64,000 nucleotides of DNA, taken from Acidobacteriota bacterium (GTDB taxonomy: Bacteria; Acidobacteriota; Blastocatellia; Pyrinomonadales; Pyrinomonadaceae). Shown here piece after piece: positions 43,938 to 53,870 of this stretch; position 1 is the stretch's first letter, and each line of letters opens with the position of its first letter. The stretch spans positions 62,001 to 126,000 of the forward strand of contig JAFDVK010000038.1 of NCBI GenBank assembly GCA_018269005.1, read 5' to 3'. A model generated the notes under the pieces. The model had not been told where the DNA came from, did no database searches, and saw only the letters and a list, made by a program, of their open reading frames with translations. The translations under genes and the position numbers were made by a program.

Positions 43938-45611
43938 TTGACGGAAGAAAGTGCCTGTCCTTCTCTGGTAGCAAGCGGATCGCTTCGTGTCGAGTCGGTC
44001 CCGTTTTCGCGCATTCCGGGCCAGTCAAAGCTCTTTATCCGCTACCAGACAGATCGGGCAAGTCTCAAAGAGTTCTATCCTAACGCACCGGAAAAGATCT
44101 ACGACATTGCCGAGTTCGCAAAGCAGGTGAACGATGCCTACACGCTTGACCGAAATGAGGTCGCCGACGCATTGGCATCTCTCAATAACGGTCTTGATGC
44201 CGGCGAAAGAGTGGCGGCCGCAATCGATAGATTCCGTGAACCGACGACGGTCGCGATCTTTACGGGACAGCAGTCCGGCCTTTTCGGCGGGCCGCTTTAC
44301 ACGATCTATAAAGCTCTGACGTCGATAAAGGTCGCCGCTGATCTTAACCGAGCCGGAACACCGGCGGTGGCGATGTTTTGGGCGGCAACGGAAGATCACG
44401 ATTTTGATGAGGTCGCGAGCGTGACCATCGCGGGCCAGGACGAGCCTATTCACTTGACGTATAGTGATGTGGACGAACGCGAGATCCCGGTCGGTGATCG
44501 TGTTCTTACGGCCGAGATCGAGCGATTGATCGGCGAACTTGAACTCCGGATCGCCCAGACCGAATTCAGCCGTCAGGCCATCGGCCAGCTGCGGGATTCA
44601 TGGGCGTCCGGCGAGGGATTCGGAAAGGCATTTCTTCGACAGCTTGCAAAGCAGCTGGGATGTTTCGGAATGATATTTGTCGATCCGCAAGATGCTGCAC
44701 TCAAGCGGCTTTCCAGCCCGATAATGGCTCTTGCGGCCGAGAAAGCTCACCTGATAACAGCCGAGGTCCAGAAGCGGGACACACGACTGACGGAAGAGGG
44801 ACTACATAGGCAGGTGCTCGTCGAAGATGACTATTTTCCGTTGTTCTGGGAGACGGACGACGGAGTTAGGACGCCTCTTAGGCTTACAAAAGACGGTGTC
44901 AGAGCGAGAGCCGCAAATCGCTTGTTTTCCGTCGATGAGATCGTAAAGGCGATCGAGGAGGAACCCCATCGGTTCAGTGCCGGCGTTATGCTTAGGGCGG
45001 TCGTGCAGGATTTCTTGTTTCCGACCGCACTTTATATCGGCGGCGCCGCGGAGATCGCGTACTTTGCGCAAAGCGGTGCAGCTTACGAAGTCTTAGAGCG
45101 TCCGGCAACACCAATTATCCATAGACAGAGTTTTTCGATCGTCGAGCCGCGGCATCAACGCACGCTCGACGCATACGGGTTGACGTTCGATGATGTTTTT
45201 GCGGATAGAGAGGTAATTAGAACGCAGATCGTCGAGAAGGTGATCGGCCAAGATGCTGCTCGCCTTTTTGCGGATGTCGAGGAAGAGATCAATATTGAAC
45301 TTCGACGATTGGATGAGTATTTTGCTGCCGTCGATCCAACGCTTGCGGCAAACCTTGCGACCAGGCGGCGTAAGATGCTTTACCACATCGCGGCTCTTCG
45401 CAAGAAAGCGTATCAGTCCGAGTTGAAGCGTAATAGTGACGCTGATCGACGGCTTCGTCGGCTTTTTAGCGAGCTTTATCCATCCGGAGCCCTTCAGGAG
45501 CGAACCCTTAACATTGTCGGGCTTATTGACCGTTACGGAATCGATGTCATCGATTGGATCTATTCAGCGATCGATCTTGAGGACAGGGGACATCGTGTCG
45601 TTTATCTATGA
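43938..45611 (+). CDS. bshC: Bacillithiol biosynthesis cysteine-adding enzyme BshC
   Basis: The 557-residue product matches BshC in length and in FTGQQSGLFGGPLYTIYKAL, FWAATEDHDFDEVAS and AHLITAEVQKRDTRL segments. It couples cysteine to glucosaminyl-malate, the last step of bacillithiol synthesis. The start is TTG 43938, preceded by AAAGGGAG at a suitable distance. Its stop overlaps the mutL start by ATGA. bshA and bshB are not in the window. Confidence 0.93.
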   Translation: MTEESACPSLVASGSLRVESVPFSRIPGQSKLFIRYQTDRASLKEFYPNAPEKIYDIAEFAKQVNDAYTLDRNEVADALASLNNGLDAGERVAAAIDRFREPTTVAIFTGQQSGLFGGPLYTIYKALTSIKVAADLNRAGTPAVAMFWAATEDHDFDEVASVTIAGQDEPIHLTYSDVDEREIPVGDRVLTAEIERLIGELELRIAQTEFSRQAIGQLRDSWASGEGFGKAFLRQLAKQLGCFGMIFVDPQDAALKRLSSPIMALAAEKAHLITAEVQKRDTRLTEEGLHRQVLVEDDYFPLFWETDDGVRTPLRLTKDGVRARAANRLFSVDEIVKAIEEEPHRFSAGVMLRAVVQDFLFPTALYIGGAAEIAYFAQSGAAYEVLERPATPIIHRQSFSIVEPRHQRTLDAYGLTFDDVFADREVIRTQIVEKVIGQDAARLFADVEEEINIELRRLDEYFAAVDPTLAANLATRRRKMLYHIAALRKKAYQSELKRNSDADRRLRRLFSELYPSGALQERTLNIVGLIDRYGIDVIDWIYSAIDLEDRGHRVVYL

Positions 45612-47581
45612 ATAAGATCCGCGTACTGCCCGACAATCTTGCCAATCAGATCGCGGCCGGAGAGGTCGTCGAACGGCCGGCCTCTGTCGTTAAGGAGCTC
45701 ATCGAGAATGCGATCGACGCGGGAGCGAGCCGCATCGCGGTCGAGATCGAACTTGGCGGCCGCAGACTCATTCGTGTTTCGGACGACGGCGATGGAATGC
45801 TTCGAGACGACGCGATCCTTGCATTCGAAAGACACGCAACATCGAAGATCAAAACGCTCGAAGATCTTGCGGCGATCGGGACGCTCGGTTTTCGCGGAGA
45901 AGCTTTGGCATCGATAGCCTCAGTTTCTAAGACTGAACTTGTCACGAAAACTGAGGCTGATATTGCCGCTACTCGGGTCGTGATCGAAGGAGGGCGACTA
46001 GTCGATGTGAAAGATGCGGCTCGCGACAAGGGAACGACGATCGCGATCCGCGACCTTTTCTTCAACACGCCGGCCCGGCGTAAATTTATGCGTTCGGAGG
46101 CGACGGAGAATTATCATCTTACGCAGATCGTCACTCACTATGCCCTTGCGCACCCTGAGATCGCGTTTCTCCTGACGAACAATGGCCGTGAGTCGCTAAA
46201 TGCTGCGCCTGCGAAAAACCTTCGCGAACGTGCTTTTCAGATCTTTGGCGGCGGCCTGCTCGATAGTCTTTTGCCGGTCTCGGGCGGACGCGAGTATGTC
46301 GCGACGGTTACGGGTTATGTGTCTGCGCCCCGTGAGCGGCGGACATCTCGCGATCAGCAGTACTTCTTTGTAAACAAAAGATTTGTTCGCGACAAGACCA
46401 TTGCCGGCGGTATCCTCGAAGGTTATCGGTCAGTTTTGCCCCACGGTGTATATCCCGTCGCATTCTTGTTTATTGACCTGCCGCTCGACGAGGTCGATGT
46501 GAACGTTCATCCTTCGAAGACCGAGGTTCGATTTCGGCGAACCGAAGCCGTAAAGGATGCCGTCGCGGAGGCGGTTCGGTCGGCACTTTCGAGTGCGGGC
46601 GTGGTCGGCGAGCCGGACGCTGCCGAGAATGAGCCGGTTCGGTCCTATGCGGAGACGCAGCCGGCGGTCCCTCAGGAAGTGAGTGTACAGGAGCCGATAG
46701 ATTTTTCGCCCGACCCTCTCCCCCTTAACGAGGATTTCGACCGCAACCTTGCTAACGTGGCTTTGGAACGCGAAACTGCGGAGGTAACTGCGAAGAACCC
46801 AACGCTGTTGCCAAGCGAGCAACGCTCTAAGCTCGATCTCTTTGATCGGGCATTTGAAGAGCATATGCTTGTGAACGCTGCGGCCGCAAGCGACCACTAT
46901 TCGTCCGTTCCATCGCCAGAGAGTGGCGTCGGTCTGCCGGAATTACCGCCGCTCAACTCCGCAACTCACCTTGCAAAGCCTGCTGATCCCGAATCACTTT
47001 CGTATTCCAAGATCCAGCCGCTGGGACAGCTTCGTGAGAGTTTCATAATTGCGGTCGATGATGAGGGCATACTTCTGATCGATCAGCACGTTGCTCACGA
47101 GCGGATACTGTTCGACAAGTTTCGACGGTCTGAAACGGAACGCCAAATGGAGTCTCAGAATCTCTTGCTTCCGGAGACGCTTGACCTTTCGCCTGCACAA
47201 TCTGAGGCGTTCTCGGTGATCGAGGATGATCTTGCTCTTTTTGGATTTGGCACGATGCGTCTATCAGGAAGGACGGTCGCGATCAAGAGCGTACCTACCG
47301 ACCTGCCTCCGTCCGAGGCTAGAAACCTCTTCGCAGAGTTGTTGGACGCCGTTGATTCCGAGAAGCGGCGAGGTGCGAAGACGCCGCTCAGGGATGACAT
47401 CGCGGCATCGCTGGCCTGTCGTGCGGCCGTAAAGATCAATATGAAGCTGACGCCGGAGAAGATGCGTTGGCTGATCGACAAACTCGTACTGACCACATCG
47501 CCGACGACGTGTCCGCATGGGCGACCGGTCATCCTCCGACTTTCCATGAAGGACATCGAACGTGGCTTTCACAGAACATGA
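45608..47581 (+). CDS. mutL: DNA mismatch repair protein MutL
   Basis: The 657-residue product has the GHKL ATPase motifs (IAAGEVVERPASVVKELIEN, DDGDGM, GTLGFRGEAL). A variable linker follows (~330-450). The C-terminal dimerisation/nuclease domain has DQHVAHERILFD, ACRAAVK and CPHGRP. The endonuclease motif is nearly the DQHA(X)2E(X)4E form found in bacteria without MutH, with A to V and a final D instead of E. It is coupled to bshC by an ATGA overlap. Confidence 0.96.
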   Translation: MNKIRVLPDNLANQIAAGEVVERPASVVKELIENAIDAGASRIAVEIELGGRRLIRVSDDGDGMLRDDAILAFERHATSKIKTLEDLAAIGTLGFRGEALASIASVSKTELVTKTEADIAATRVVIEGGRLVDVKDAARDKGTTIAIRDLFFNTPARRKFMRSEATENYHLTQIVTHYALAHPEIAFLLTNNGRESLNAAPAKNLRERAFQIFGGGLLDSLLPVSGGREYVATVTGYVSAPRERRTSRDQQYFFVNKRFVRDKTIAGGILEGYRSVLPHGVYPVAFLFIDLPLDEVDVNVHPSKTEVRFRRTEAVKDAVAEAVRSALSSAGVVGEPDAAENEPVRSYAETQPAVPQEVSVQEPIDFSPDPLPLNEDFDRNLANVALERETAEVTAKNPTLLPSEQRSKLDLFDRAFEEHMLVNAAAASDHYSSVPSPESGVGLPELPPLNSATHLAKPADPESLSYSKIQPLGQLRESFIIAVDDEGILLIDQHVAHERILFDKFRRSETERQMESQNLLLPETLDLSPAQSEAFSVIEDDLALFGFGTMRLSGRTVAIKSVPTDLPPSEARNLFAELLDAVDSEKRRGAKTPLRDDIAASLACRAAVKINMKLTPEKMRWLIDKLVLTTSPTTCPHGRPVILRLSMKDIERGFHRT

Positions 47582-47787
47582 GCAAGCGGCCTCGAATTCT
47601 AAGATGTGAATTTATCCTTGACCAGATCCCGCGAAAGTTTTATTTTCTAATTAGGTTGCGATAACGATGACATCCAGCACGTTCGGCTTTATTTCCTTTT
47701 TTAGCTTTTATGCGAACTACTTTTCGCGAAAGGCGGCCGGAAGCTGTGTCAGGATCTAACTAAAAGACGCTTAAAGTTTCGAAAGTA

Positions 47788-47820
47788 AAGGCCGCGAATG
47801 ACAAGATTCGCGGCCTTTTT
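47788..47820 (+). terminator. Rho-independent terminator after mutL
   Basis: AAGGCCGCGAAT pairs with ATTCGCGGCCTT and is followed by TTT. It lies just upstream of pheA. The rest of 47582-47787 shows no gene. Confidence 0.88.
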
Positions 47821-47829
47821 ATACTGTTT

Positions 47830-48678
47830 ATGAACTTAGACGATTGGAGAAGGCAAATTGATGACGTGGACAGCGCGATCGTTGGCTTGCTGGCAAAACG
47901 AGTGGAGATCGCGCGTGAGATATCGCGTTTGAAGCAAAGTTCGGGGATGCCGATCCTCGACCGAGAGCGCGAGATCCGAATATTTGACCGGGTTAGAAGT
48001 CTGAGCGGCGGCGTTGTAGATACTAGCGTGGTCGATCAGATCTACGAGGCGATACTGACGGACTCTCGGCGTGTGCAGGCGGTCGAGCAGACGAAGGACT
48101 TAGAGGTCATAGACGATTGTTCACTTACAAAGGTGGCGATCCAGGGGGCTCCCGGGTCGTACAGCGAGCAGGCCGCCTTAACAGCGTTGGGTTCCGACAT
48201 CGAGATCATCGGCTGCGATACTTTCGACGAGGTGTTCGCTCTTTTGCGAAGCGGCCAGGTTGGATTTGCCGTCATCCCGAAAGAGAACTCGACGGTCGGG
48301 GAGATCCTGTCCACCAAGGAGTACCTGAAAGCCATCGACCTCGCCGTTGTAGATTCGCTAGATGTTGAGGTCCGGCATATTCTGGCCGGTGCTTCTGGGG
48401 CCTCGCTGGAAGGCATCGCGAATGTCCATTCTCACCCAGAAGCGTTGCGTCAGTGCGCAGCGTTCTTAAATAGTGAGCCTAGACTTAAGGCCGTCGAAAC
48501 GACCGATACGGCGGCGAGTCTTCGAGAGATCGTTTGGCAGAACGATCTGAGTTCGGCATCGATCTGCGGCGAAGCGGCGGTAGAACTCTACGGCGGCGTG
48601 ATCCTAAAGCGTGATATTGCCGACAAGGCGGACAACTCTACGACCTTTGTCGTCGTAAGAACCACGTCTATTCGATAG
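47830..48678 (+). CDS. pheA: Chorismate mutase/prephenate dehydratase lacking an ACT domain
   Basis: The 282-residue product has an AroQ chorismate mutase domain (1-~85: DDWRRQIDDVDSAIVGLLAK, SRLKQSSGMPILD-like segment) and a prephenate dehydratase domain (~98-280) with AIQGAPGSYSEQAA, IPKENSTVGEIL, ETTDTAASLREI and the end DNSTTFVVV. It converts chorismate to phenylpyruvate for phenylalanine. Ordinary P-proteins continue ~80-100 residues with a phenylalanine-binding ACT domain; here the stop follows directly after the catalytic end, so feedback control of this kind seems absent. Its end overlaps the convergent biotin-carrier gene by 11 bases. Confidence 0.92.
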   Translation: MNLDDWRRQIDDVDSAIVGLLAKRVEIAREISRLKQSSGMPILDREREIRIFDRVRSLSGGVVDTSVVDQIYEAILTDSRRVQAVEQTKDLEVIDDCSLTKVAIQGAPGSYSEQAALTALGSDIEIIGCDTFDEVFALLRSGQVGFAVIPKENSTVGEILSTKEYLKAIDLAVVDSLDVEVRHILAGASGASLEGIANVHSHPEALRQCAAFLNSEPRLKAVETTDTAASLREIVWQNDLSSASICGEAAVELYGGVILKRDIADKADNSTTFVVVRTTSIR

Positions 48679-49171
48679 AGAGCAATATTTGGCCTGCTTT
48701 GACGGTATCGCCTTCCGCAACACGAACCGAAGAAACCGTGCCATTTTTTGGGGACCTGATCTCGTTCTGCATCTTCATCGCCTCGACGACGATCACGCCA
48801 TCACCCTTTTCGACAGTATCGCCGACTGCTGCAATAAGTCGAACGACCTTTCCCGGCATCGCGGTCTTGATGTCGGCCACACCCGCCGTGTCCGCATTCG
48901 ACGTGTTCGATCCGCGTAACTTTTTCGGGTCTGCCAGCTCAACTTCAATAGAGCGGCCATCTATCCACACGACGCAGCGGCCTTCGGCATCGAGCTCAAC
49001 GCGAGCCTCGATCTTTCTGCCGTCATCGAACCGCAGACTGACCTGTCCGGTCTCGGGCCTGACGGCCTCAAGTCCGTATTTACGCCCGTCGATCTCGGCA
49101 AAGAGGCGATTGCCTTCCTCCTTGACGCTGACCGCCGACGTTTCATCTCCGATTTTTGCCTGAAGCTTCAT
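48668..49171 (-). CDS. Biotin carboxyl carrier protein of an acyl-CoA carboxylase/decarboxylase
   Basis: The 167-residue product ends in a biotinyl domain with the biotin lysine in VVEAMKMQNEI, followed by SPKNGTVSSVRVAEGDTV. The N-terminal ~85 residues resemble the linker/oligomerisation part of propionyl-CoA or methylcrotonyl-CoA carboxylase alpha chains rather than AccB. It would carry carboxyl groups for a carboxylase whose other subunits are elsewhere; a link to the acyl-CoA mutase at 61673-63346 (propionate route) is plausible but inferred. Confidence 0.85.
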   Translation of the reverse strand: MKLQAKIGDETSAVSVKEEGNRLFAEIDGRKYGLEAVRPETGQVSLRFDDGRKIEARVELDAEGRCVVWIDGRSIEVELADPKKLRGSNTSNADTAGVADIKTAMPGKVVRLIAAVGDTVEKGDGVIVVEAMKMQNEIRSPKNGTVSSVRVAEGDTVKAGQILLSIE

Positions 49172-49192
49172 GTGTAGATTCTATATTAGCGT

Positions 49193-50500
49193 TTATTGTT
49201 CCGGTTCGGGCTGAGGTTCCGAACGCCTAAGACGGAGCACTTGGATACGCTTCTCATCAGCCTTTATCACCTCAAGTTCGAGGCCGCGGATCTTCAATTG
49301 CTCTCCGACTTTGGGGACGTATCCGACCTCATGCGTTACCAGGCCGGCGATCGTCGTAAAATCTTCGTCTTCAAGTTCCAGGTTAAAAAGCCGTTCGATC
49401 TTATCGATCTCTGTTGACCCGATCACGTCGAAATACCCATTTTCGCCTTCAATGATCTCGATTATCTCTTCAGGCTGAGTATCTTCATCTTCGATCTCGC
49501 CGACGATCTCTTCAATAATATCTTCAACGCTGATCAGTCCGGCAACACCGCCGTACTCATCGATGACGACGGCGATCTGGGCGTGATTGAGCTGAAGGAT
49601 CTTCAGAAGCTCGTCAGCTGGTTTCGTCTCAGGCACAAAAAGAGTGGGACGCATCACTTGAGAAACGGCCGTTTCCTCCATACCTTCCGCCCACGCATGC
49701 AGCAGGTCGCGAACGTAAACCATTCCCTCAATATTGTCGATCGAGTCTCGATATACCGGCAGACGCGAATATTTCTCTTCGATCATAAGGTCGCGTGCTT
49801 CGCGGATCGTTGCGTCATTTTGGATAGCGACGATCTCGGTTCGCGGCGTCATTATGTCGGCGGCGATCGTGTCGCTGAACTCGATCATCGTTTCGATGAG
49901 TTCGCGGTCTTTCTCCTCGATTATTCCTTCGGCTTCGCCGACCTCGATGAGGGCATTGAGTTCGTCGGCATTGTCATTCTCGTCGTTCGGCGAATCCGGC
50001 GTGACGGACATATCTATCTTCGAATCGTCTTTACCGGTTCGAAATGAGAATGGTGCAGATAGCCATCTGCCTATCGCAAAAATCGGCCTGACGGCCGGCA
50101 AAAGGGAAAGCAGCCTCTTCTCCGTATCGTGCCGGACGATCAGCCTCGGCAAGATCTGACGGCCCACAACGGCCGCGATCGCGCCGAAAATAAAGGCAAC
50201 AATGAAGGTCGTCCTTTCCGGGAGGGCCTCAAGGAGAATGAGCGTGATAAGGACGATGAACGCGATGAGCGTTATCTGAAGAAGCGATGAGAGCGTGAAC
50301 CGAAATCGCGGCCGGTCGTCGAGAATATCTCTCAACAGCGTTGCCGCCGAATGATTTTCGGTGGTCTCGATGTCCGCAACGAGACGGCGTAGGGCAACAT
50401 CCGAAAGATATGCGAAGGCAAGATCTATCGTCGCAAGAAAGACGAGCAAGAGCAGTAGAAGGACGGCGATGGCGATCTGAAGTTCCATACTACTCGACAA
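49193..50500 (-). CDS. CNNM/hemolysin-family membrane protein with CBS pair
   Basis: The 435-residue product has an N-terminal membrane part, two CBS domains (~205-330, [13 protein letters not shown] and [45 protein letters not shown]) and a C-terminal CorC/HlyC domain ([21 protein letters not shown]). The membrane part is less regular than in the usual DUF21 form. The family is linked to magnesium or cobalt efflux. Its start overlaps the zwf end by 11 bases. Confidence 0.88.
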   Translation of the reverse strand: MSSSMELQIAIAVLLLLLLVFLATIDLAFAYLSDVALRRLVADIETTENHSAATLLRDILDDRPRFRFTLSSLLQITLIAFIVLITLILLEALPERTTFIVAFIFGAIAAVVGRQILPRLIVRHDTEKRLLSLLPAVRPIFAIGRWLSAPFSFRTGKDDSKIDMSVTPDSPNDENDNADELNALIEVGEAEGIIEEKDRELIETMIEFSDTIAADIMTPRTEIVAIQNDATIREARDLMIEEKYSRLPVYRDSIDNIEGMVYVRDLLHAWAEGMEETAVSQVMRPTLFVPETKPADELLKILQLNHAQIAVVIDEYGGVAGLISVEDIIEEIVGEIEDEDTQPEEIIEIIEGENGYFDVIGSTEIDKIERLFNLELEDEDFTTIAGLVTHEVGYVPKVGEQLKIRGLELEVIKADEKRIQVLRLRRSEPQPEPEQ

Positions 50501-52001
50501 TATTCTTCCACTCGCGGCCGTCGTCCGTCAGAAGTTTATCCGCATCGGGCGGCCCCCAAGAGCCCGATGCATAGTTTGGGAAGCCTCGAGGCGGTATCGC
50601 CTGCCAAACGTCCAGGATCGGCGTTACAACGCTCCAGGCCGCCTCGACCATATCGGCACGCTGAAAGAGCGTTGCGTCGCCGATCATGCAATCGTAGAGA
50701 AGACGTTCGTAGCCGGTTGCGATCTGTTCGCCGAAATGTTCGACATAGTTGAAGTCCATATCGACAGCGCCGACATTTACGACCGGGCCCGGTATCTTTG
50801 CACCAAAGTGCAGCGTGAGCCCTTCGTCGGGCTGAATGTGGATGACCAAGCGGTTCGTCGTAAGCTTCTCAACGGGCGTATCCCTAAATAGGACGAACGG
50901 GGCCGCCTTGAACTGAATGACAATGCTCGAATGTCGTGCCTTCATCCGTTTGCCTGTACGCAGGTAGAATGGCACACCTGCCCAACGCCAATTATCGATC
51001 GAAAGCTTCAGAGCGGCGAAGGTTTCCGTATTCGAACTCGGCGAGACGTTCGGTTCGTCGCGATATGCAGGTACGGCCTTGTTGTCGATCGTGCCGGCGT
51101 CATACTGCCCTCGGACCGCGCGTCTCAGCACATCCTCGTCCGTGAATTGCTGAATTGCGTGAAGGATCTTGGCCTGTTCGTCCCGAACCGCATGAGCTTC
51201 GAACGAAACAGGCGGCTCCATTGCCGTCAGCGTCGTAAGTTGGAAGAGGTGATTCGGGATCATGTCCCGCAAAGCTCCCGCCGAATCGTAATAGCCGCCG
51301 CGTTGCTCGACTCCCAACGTCTCTGCCACGGTGATCTGGACATGGTCGATATAGTTTCGATTCCAGATCGGCTCGAAGATCGAGTTTCCAAACCGAAATA
51401 CCAAAATATTCTGGACCGTCTCCTTGCCGAGGTAATGGTCGATGCGGTAGATCTGATCTTCCTTTATGAGCTTTGTGAGGGATGCGTTCAACTTCTTTGC
51501 CGAATCAAGGTCACGGCCGAATGGCTTTTCATAGATAAACCGCCGCCAGTTGCCATTCTCTTCCTTTCCGAGCCCGTTCTTAACGACCTTTTGTGTGACG
51601 GTCGCAAAAAGCTGCGGCGGCGTCGCTAGATAGAAAAAGTAATCCTCCGGGATCTGATGTTCGGTCGTCACATCCCCAAGCATTTCCTTTAGATCGCCGA
51701 ATAGCTTCTTGTCGTCGTCAAAATCTCCGCCCGTATAGTAGGCGCGCTCTTCGAACCAGGAAAGAAGCTTTTCGTCGGGAGCCTGCGGCAGAAATGTCTT
51801 AAGATCATCAATGAGCATCTTTCGAAACTCATCAGTTGTCATCTCTTGCCGGCCGACGCCGACGATGGCGAACTTATGCGGAAGAAAGTCACCTTTTGCA
51901 AGATTATAAAGGGCAGGGAGCAACTTCCGCTTCGTAAGGTCTCCGGTCGAACCGAAGATGACCATCACGCACGGAGCAGCAACTTTGGTCGTTTTTGTCA
52001 T
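50490..52001 (-). CDS. zwf: Glucose-6-phosphate 1-dehydrogenase
   Basis: The 503-residue product oxidises glucose-6-phosphate with NADP+. The nucleotide fold is [18 protein letters not shown] and the active-site signature is [19 protein letters not shown]. Length and pattern are typical. It is followed, with an 11-base overlap, by the CNNM-type gene. Confidence 0.97.
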   Translation of the reverse strand: MTKTTKVAAPCVMVIFGSTGDLTKRKLLPALYNLAKGDFLPHKFAIVGVGRQEMTTDEFRKMLIDDLKTFLPQAPDEKLLSWFEERAYYTGGDFDDDKKLFGDLKEMLGDVTTEHQIPEDYFFYLATPPQLFATVTQKVVKNGLGKEENGNWRRFIYEKPFGRDLDSAKKLNASLTKLIKEDQIYRIDHYLGKETVQNILVFRFGNSIFEPIWNRNYIDHVQITVAETLGVEQRGGYYDSAGALRDMIPNHLFQLTTLTAMEPPVSFEAHAVRDEQAKILHAIQQFTDEDVLRRAVRGQYDAGTIDNKAVPAYRDEPNVSPSSNTETFAALKLSIDNWRWAGVPFYLRTGKRMKARHSSIVIQFKAAPFVLFRDTPVEKLTTNRLVIHIQPDEGLTLHFGAKIPGPVVNVGAVDMDFNYVEHFGEQIATGYERLLYDCMIGDATLFQRADMVEAAWSVVTPILDVWQAIPPRGFPNYASGSWGPPDADKLLTDDGREWKNIVE

Positions 52002-52153
52002 AGGGCGTTGAGATAACAGATTATCATATCGAGCGGTCGGCGGTGGAACTACGAACGGTCAACGGAGAATCCGCACTCCACAATACTGCGGCCCGCCGCC
52101 GGAGTCAGAACCGCCTGCGTCAGCGGGCGGTCAGTTCCGCTCGGAATTTTCTT

Positions 52154-52218
52154 GGCTCCATAGGAGCCGCATGTTTATAGTGCTACATCGAACCATCCTC
52201 GGAGGCGGCTTGCCGCCA
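52154..52218. repeat. R1 repeat, copy in island B (first)
   Basis: It begins GGCTCCATAGGAGCCGCATG and ends GGAGGCGGCTTGCCGCC, matching 3225-3300 and 52490-52560. A conserved unit AGTCAGAACCGCCTGCGTCA (52102-52121) stands before it and is repeated before the next copy. Confidence 0.75.
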
Positions 52219-52275
52219 ATGGCTTCGCATAGCCACGTCGTTTACGGCGTGGGTGACGACGGCAAATGAATTCCC

Positions 52276-52336
52276 GGAGGCGGCTCGGCCACCGACATGT
52301 CCCTGTCGCGTGCTTCGCACGCTCCAAGAATATTTG
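52276..52336. repeat. R1-related repeat, copy B
   Basis: A near copy of 3463-3523 containing CTGTCGCGTGCTTCGCACGC. Confidence 0.75.
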
Positions 52337-52345
52337 ATTACGGTA

Positions 52346-52408
52346 ACCCAGGGTTGCGGCCGAGGCGGCCTTACCCTGGGCTATAATCTTTGTCCCCTAC
52401 GGGGACTA
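52346..52408. repeat. R2 repeat (CCCAGGGT...GTCCCCTACGGGGAC)
   Basis: ACCCAGGG pairs with CCCTGGG around GCCGAGGCGGC, followed by a GTCCCC-TAC-GGGGAC hairpin. It is repeated at 52610-52673 with minor changes. Confidence 0.7.
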
Positions 52409-52489
52409 AGAACGGAACCTGGGATGCCCTCGTCCGCAGTCAGAACCGCCTGCGTGAGCGGGCGATCAGTTCCGCCTACAAACCTTCTT

Positions 52490-52560
52490 GGCACCGTAGG
52501 AGCCGCATGCTTCTAGCATGCTACGGCCAACGCATCCTCGGAGGCGGCTTGCCGCCGACA
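52490..52560. repeat. R1 repeat, copy in island B (second)
   Basis: GGCACCGTAGGAGCCGCATG leads to GGAGGCGGCTTGCCGCCGAC. AGTCAGAACCGCCTGCGTGA precedes it, as in the first copy. Confidence 0.75.
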
Positions 52561-52609
52561 AGATCCTGTCGCCCCCAACGGAGCTCCATCGGTCTATTTT
52601 GCGACAGGT

Positions 52610-52673
52610 TCCCAGGGTTGCTGCCGAGGCGGCCTTACCCTCGGCTATTCTCTCGCGTCCCCTACGGGGACGA
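52610..52673. repeat. R2 repeat, second copy
   Basis: CCCAGGGTTGCTGCCGAGGC, then a GTCCCCTACGGGGAC hairpin, as at 52346-52408. Confidence 0.7.
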
Positions 52674-52712
52674 CCTGATCAATCTCAGACTGCAACAAAA
52701 TTCGAGATGCAA

Positions 52713-52990
52713 GCCTTTGCGGTCTTTGCGGGGTTTTGCTTGGCGAACTCTGCGTTTCCAAACGGGTTTAAGCGCAAAGAATGCAAAGGCGACGCGGAGT
52801 TCACAAAGGGACGGGGCAGCCACGAATGCACGAATCTGATCCGTTTCAAATATAAAAGCTGACATTTGAGATTCCGAAATTCGAAGATCTGAAATTGCGA
52901 AATTCGATACGCCGAACCTTTGCGGTCTTTGCGGGGTTTCGGGTGGCGTACTTTGCGTTTTCTCTTTTGTCGAGTCGCAGAGGACGCAAG
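52713..52990. repeat. Pair of GCAAAG-family palindromes in island B
   Basis: The first unit (52713-52811) has left arm GGTCTTTGCGGGGTTTTGCT and right arm GCGCAAAGAATGCAAAGG, like 3738-3836. The second (52916-52990) keeps mainly the left arm. Short GAAATT-type repeats lie between them, as in island A. Confidence 0.7.
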
Positions 52991-53023
52991 TCAGAGCGAC
53001 GGCGAGCGTAGAAGCCGAAAGAG

Positions 53024-53075
53024 AACCACCCCGTCAGCCGAAGCGGCTGCCACCCCTCCTTCGTAAGGAGGGGAG
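53024..53075. repeat. Solo copy of the DUF559-element terminal repeat
   Basis: AACCACCCCGTCAGCCGAAG continues with CGGCTG and the perfect CCCCTCCTT-CGT-AAGGAGGGG hairpin. It matches the reverse complement of 16583-16634 with about two mismatches. No DUF559 gene is nearby, so it is a free copy of the repeat. Confidence 0.85.
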
Positions 53076-53110
53076 CTTTAGCTCCGCCATTCACCATTCA
53101 CATTTCTTCA

Positions 53111-53250
53111 AAGACCGAACGGCCGGCACGACCGTGTTGTCATCATAGTGAACTGACGCGCCCGTTTGAAGCACATTCCGCACAAAACGTATCAAACTGC
53201 ACGATTTGCACGAAATGCACGATTTGCACAGAATGTGCATCGTGACAGGA
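53111..53250. repeat. R4 dispersed repeat, copy B
   Basis: The core CGACCGTGTTGTCATCATAG is identical to that of copy A. CGCGCCCGTTTGAAGCACA, CGTATCAAACTGCACGATTT and three GCACGA(T/A)(T/A)T-type units follow. Copy A is at 3917-4070. Confidence 0.8.
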
Positions 53251-53327
53251 ACGTAAGGAGACGGGTTTGCGTTCCGGAAAGGTTGAAACTTGGGGTAACG
53301 CTCTCGCAGCGGCTCAGTCGGTGCTGT

Positions 53328-53753
53328 TTAGATGCCAAGTTCGTCGCGGAGTTCGAGTTCGCGGGCATTCATCTCGCCGTCATCCGTCTCGTGGTCGTAA
53401 CCGCAAAGGTGCAAAACGCCGTGCAGAATGAGCTGCTTGATCTCGCCTTCAAGGGAAAGGCCGTTCTCGGCAGCCTGTTTTTGTGCCTGTTCCGCAGAGA
53501 TCACGATGTCGCCGATCTCGTCGGATTCCGGCTCGAAGGGTTGAGCTTCGAACGGGAAGGAAAGTACGTCGGTCGCAGCATCTTTTCCGCGAAATGTGGA
53601 ATTTAGCTGCTTCATCCTTTCGTTGCTAATGAAGGCGACCGAGAACGTCTTTCCCGCGGCCTCAGCTATCGCGTCGGAAAGCGAATCTGCGTAGGAACAT
53701 ATCGCGGCGATGTCGAACTGGATCTTTTGTTGGAGATCTATGACTTGGTTCAC
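53328..53753 (-). CDS. ybeY: Endoribonuclease YbeY (16S rRNA maturation)
   Basis: The 141-residue product has the zinc motif HGVLHLCGYDHETDD (HGxLHLxGYDH) and DVLSFPFEA. It works in 16S rRNA 3' end processing and ribosome quality control. A YcxB-like gene lies between it and phoH, which is otherwise its usual neighbour. Confidence 0.95.
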   Translation of the reverse strand: MNQVIDLQQKIQFDIAAICSYADSLSDAIAEAAGKTFSVAFISNERMKQLNSTFRGKDAATDVLSFPFEAQPFEPESDEIGDIVISAEQAQKQAAENGLSLEGEIKQLILHGVLHLCGYDHETDDGEMNARELELRDELGI

Positions 53754-53759
53754 AAGAGG

Positions 53760-53837
53760 ATTGTAAATTGTTCATCGGGCAATTGTGAATTGGGAAGCGA
53801 CATCCAACATCCAATTAACAATTCGCCAATTTACAAT
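53760..53837. repeat. Imperfect palindrome between ybeY and the YcxB-like gene
   Basis: ATTGTAAATTG (53760-53770) pairs with CAATTTACAAT (53827-53837), and GGCAATTGTGAATTGGG pairs imperfectly with CCAATTAACAATTCGCC inside. It is AT-rich and has no T-run tail of the terminator type. Confidence 0.6.
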
Positions 53838-53870
53838 TACCAATGAAACGAGAATGCGCGAATGTCGTGA

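Larger units (their letters stand above)
52002..53327. repeat. Repeat island B: gene-free region of dispersed palindromic repeats
   Basis: No gene is supported in these 1.3 kb. In order it holds: a GAACCGCCTGCG hairpin unit and R1 copy (52100-52218), a CGTCGTTTACGGCG hairpin (~52238), the R1-related unit (52276-52336), R2 (52346-52408), a half-palindrome like that in metH (52414-52438), a second hairpin/R1 copy (52440-52560), R2 again (52610-52673), two GCAAAG-family units (52713-52811, 52916-52990), a solo DUF559-type double palindrome (53024-53075), and the R4 repeat (53111-53250). The order R1, R1-related, GCAAAG, GCAAAG, R4 is the same as in island A. Confidence 0.8.
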
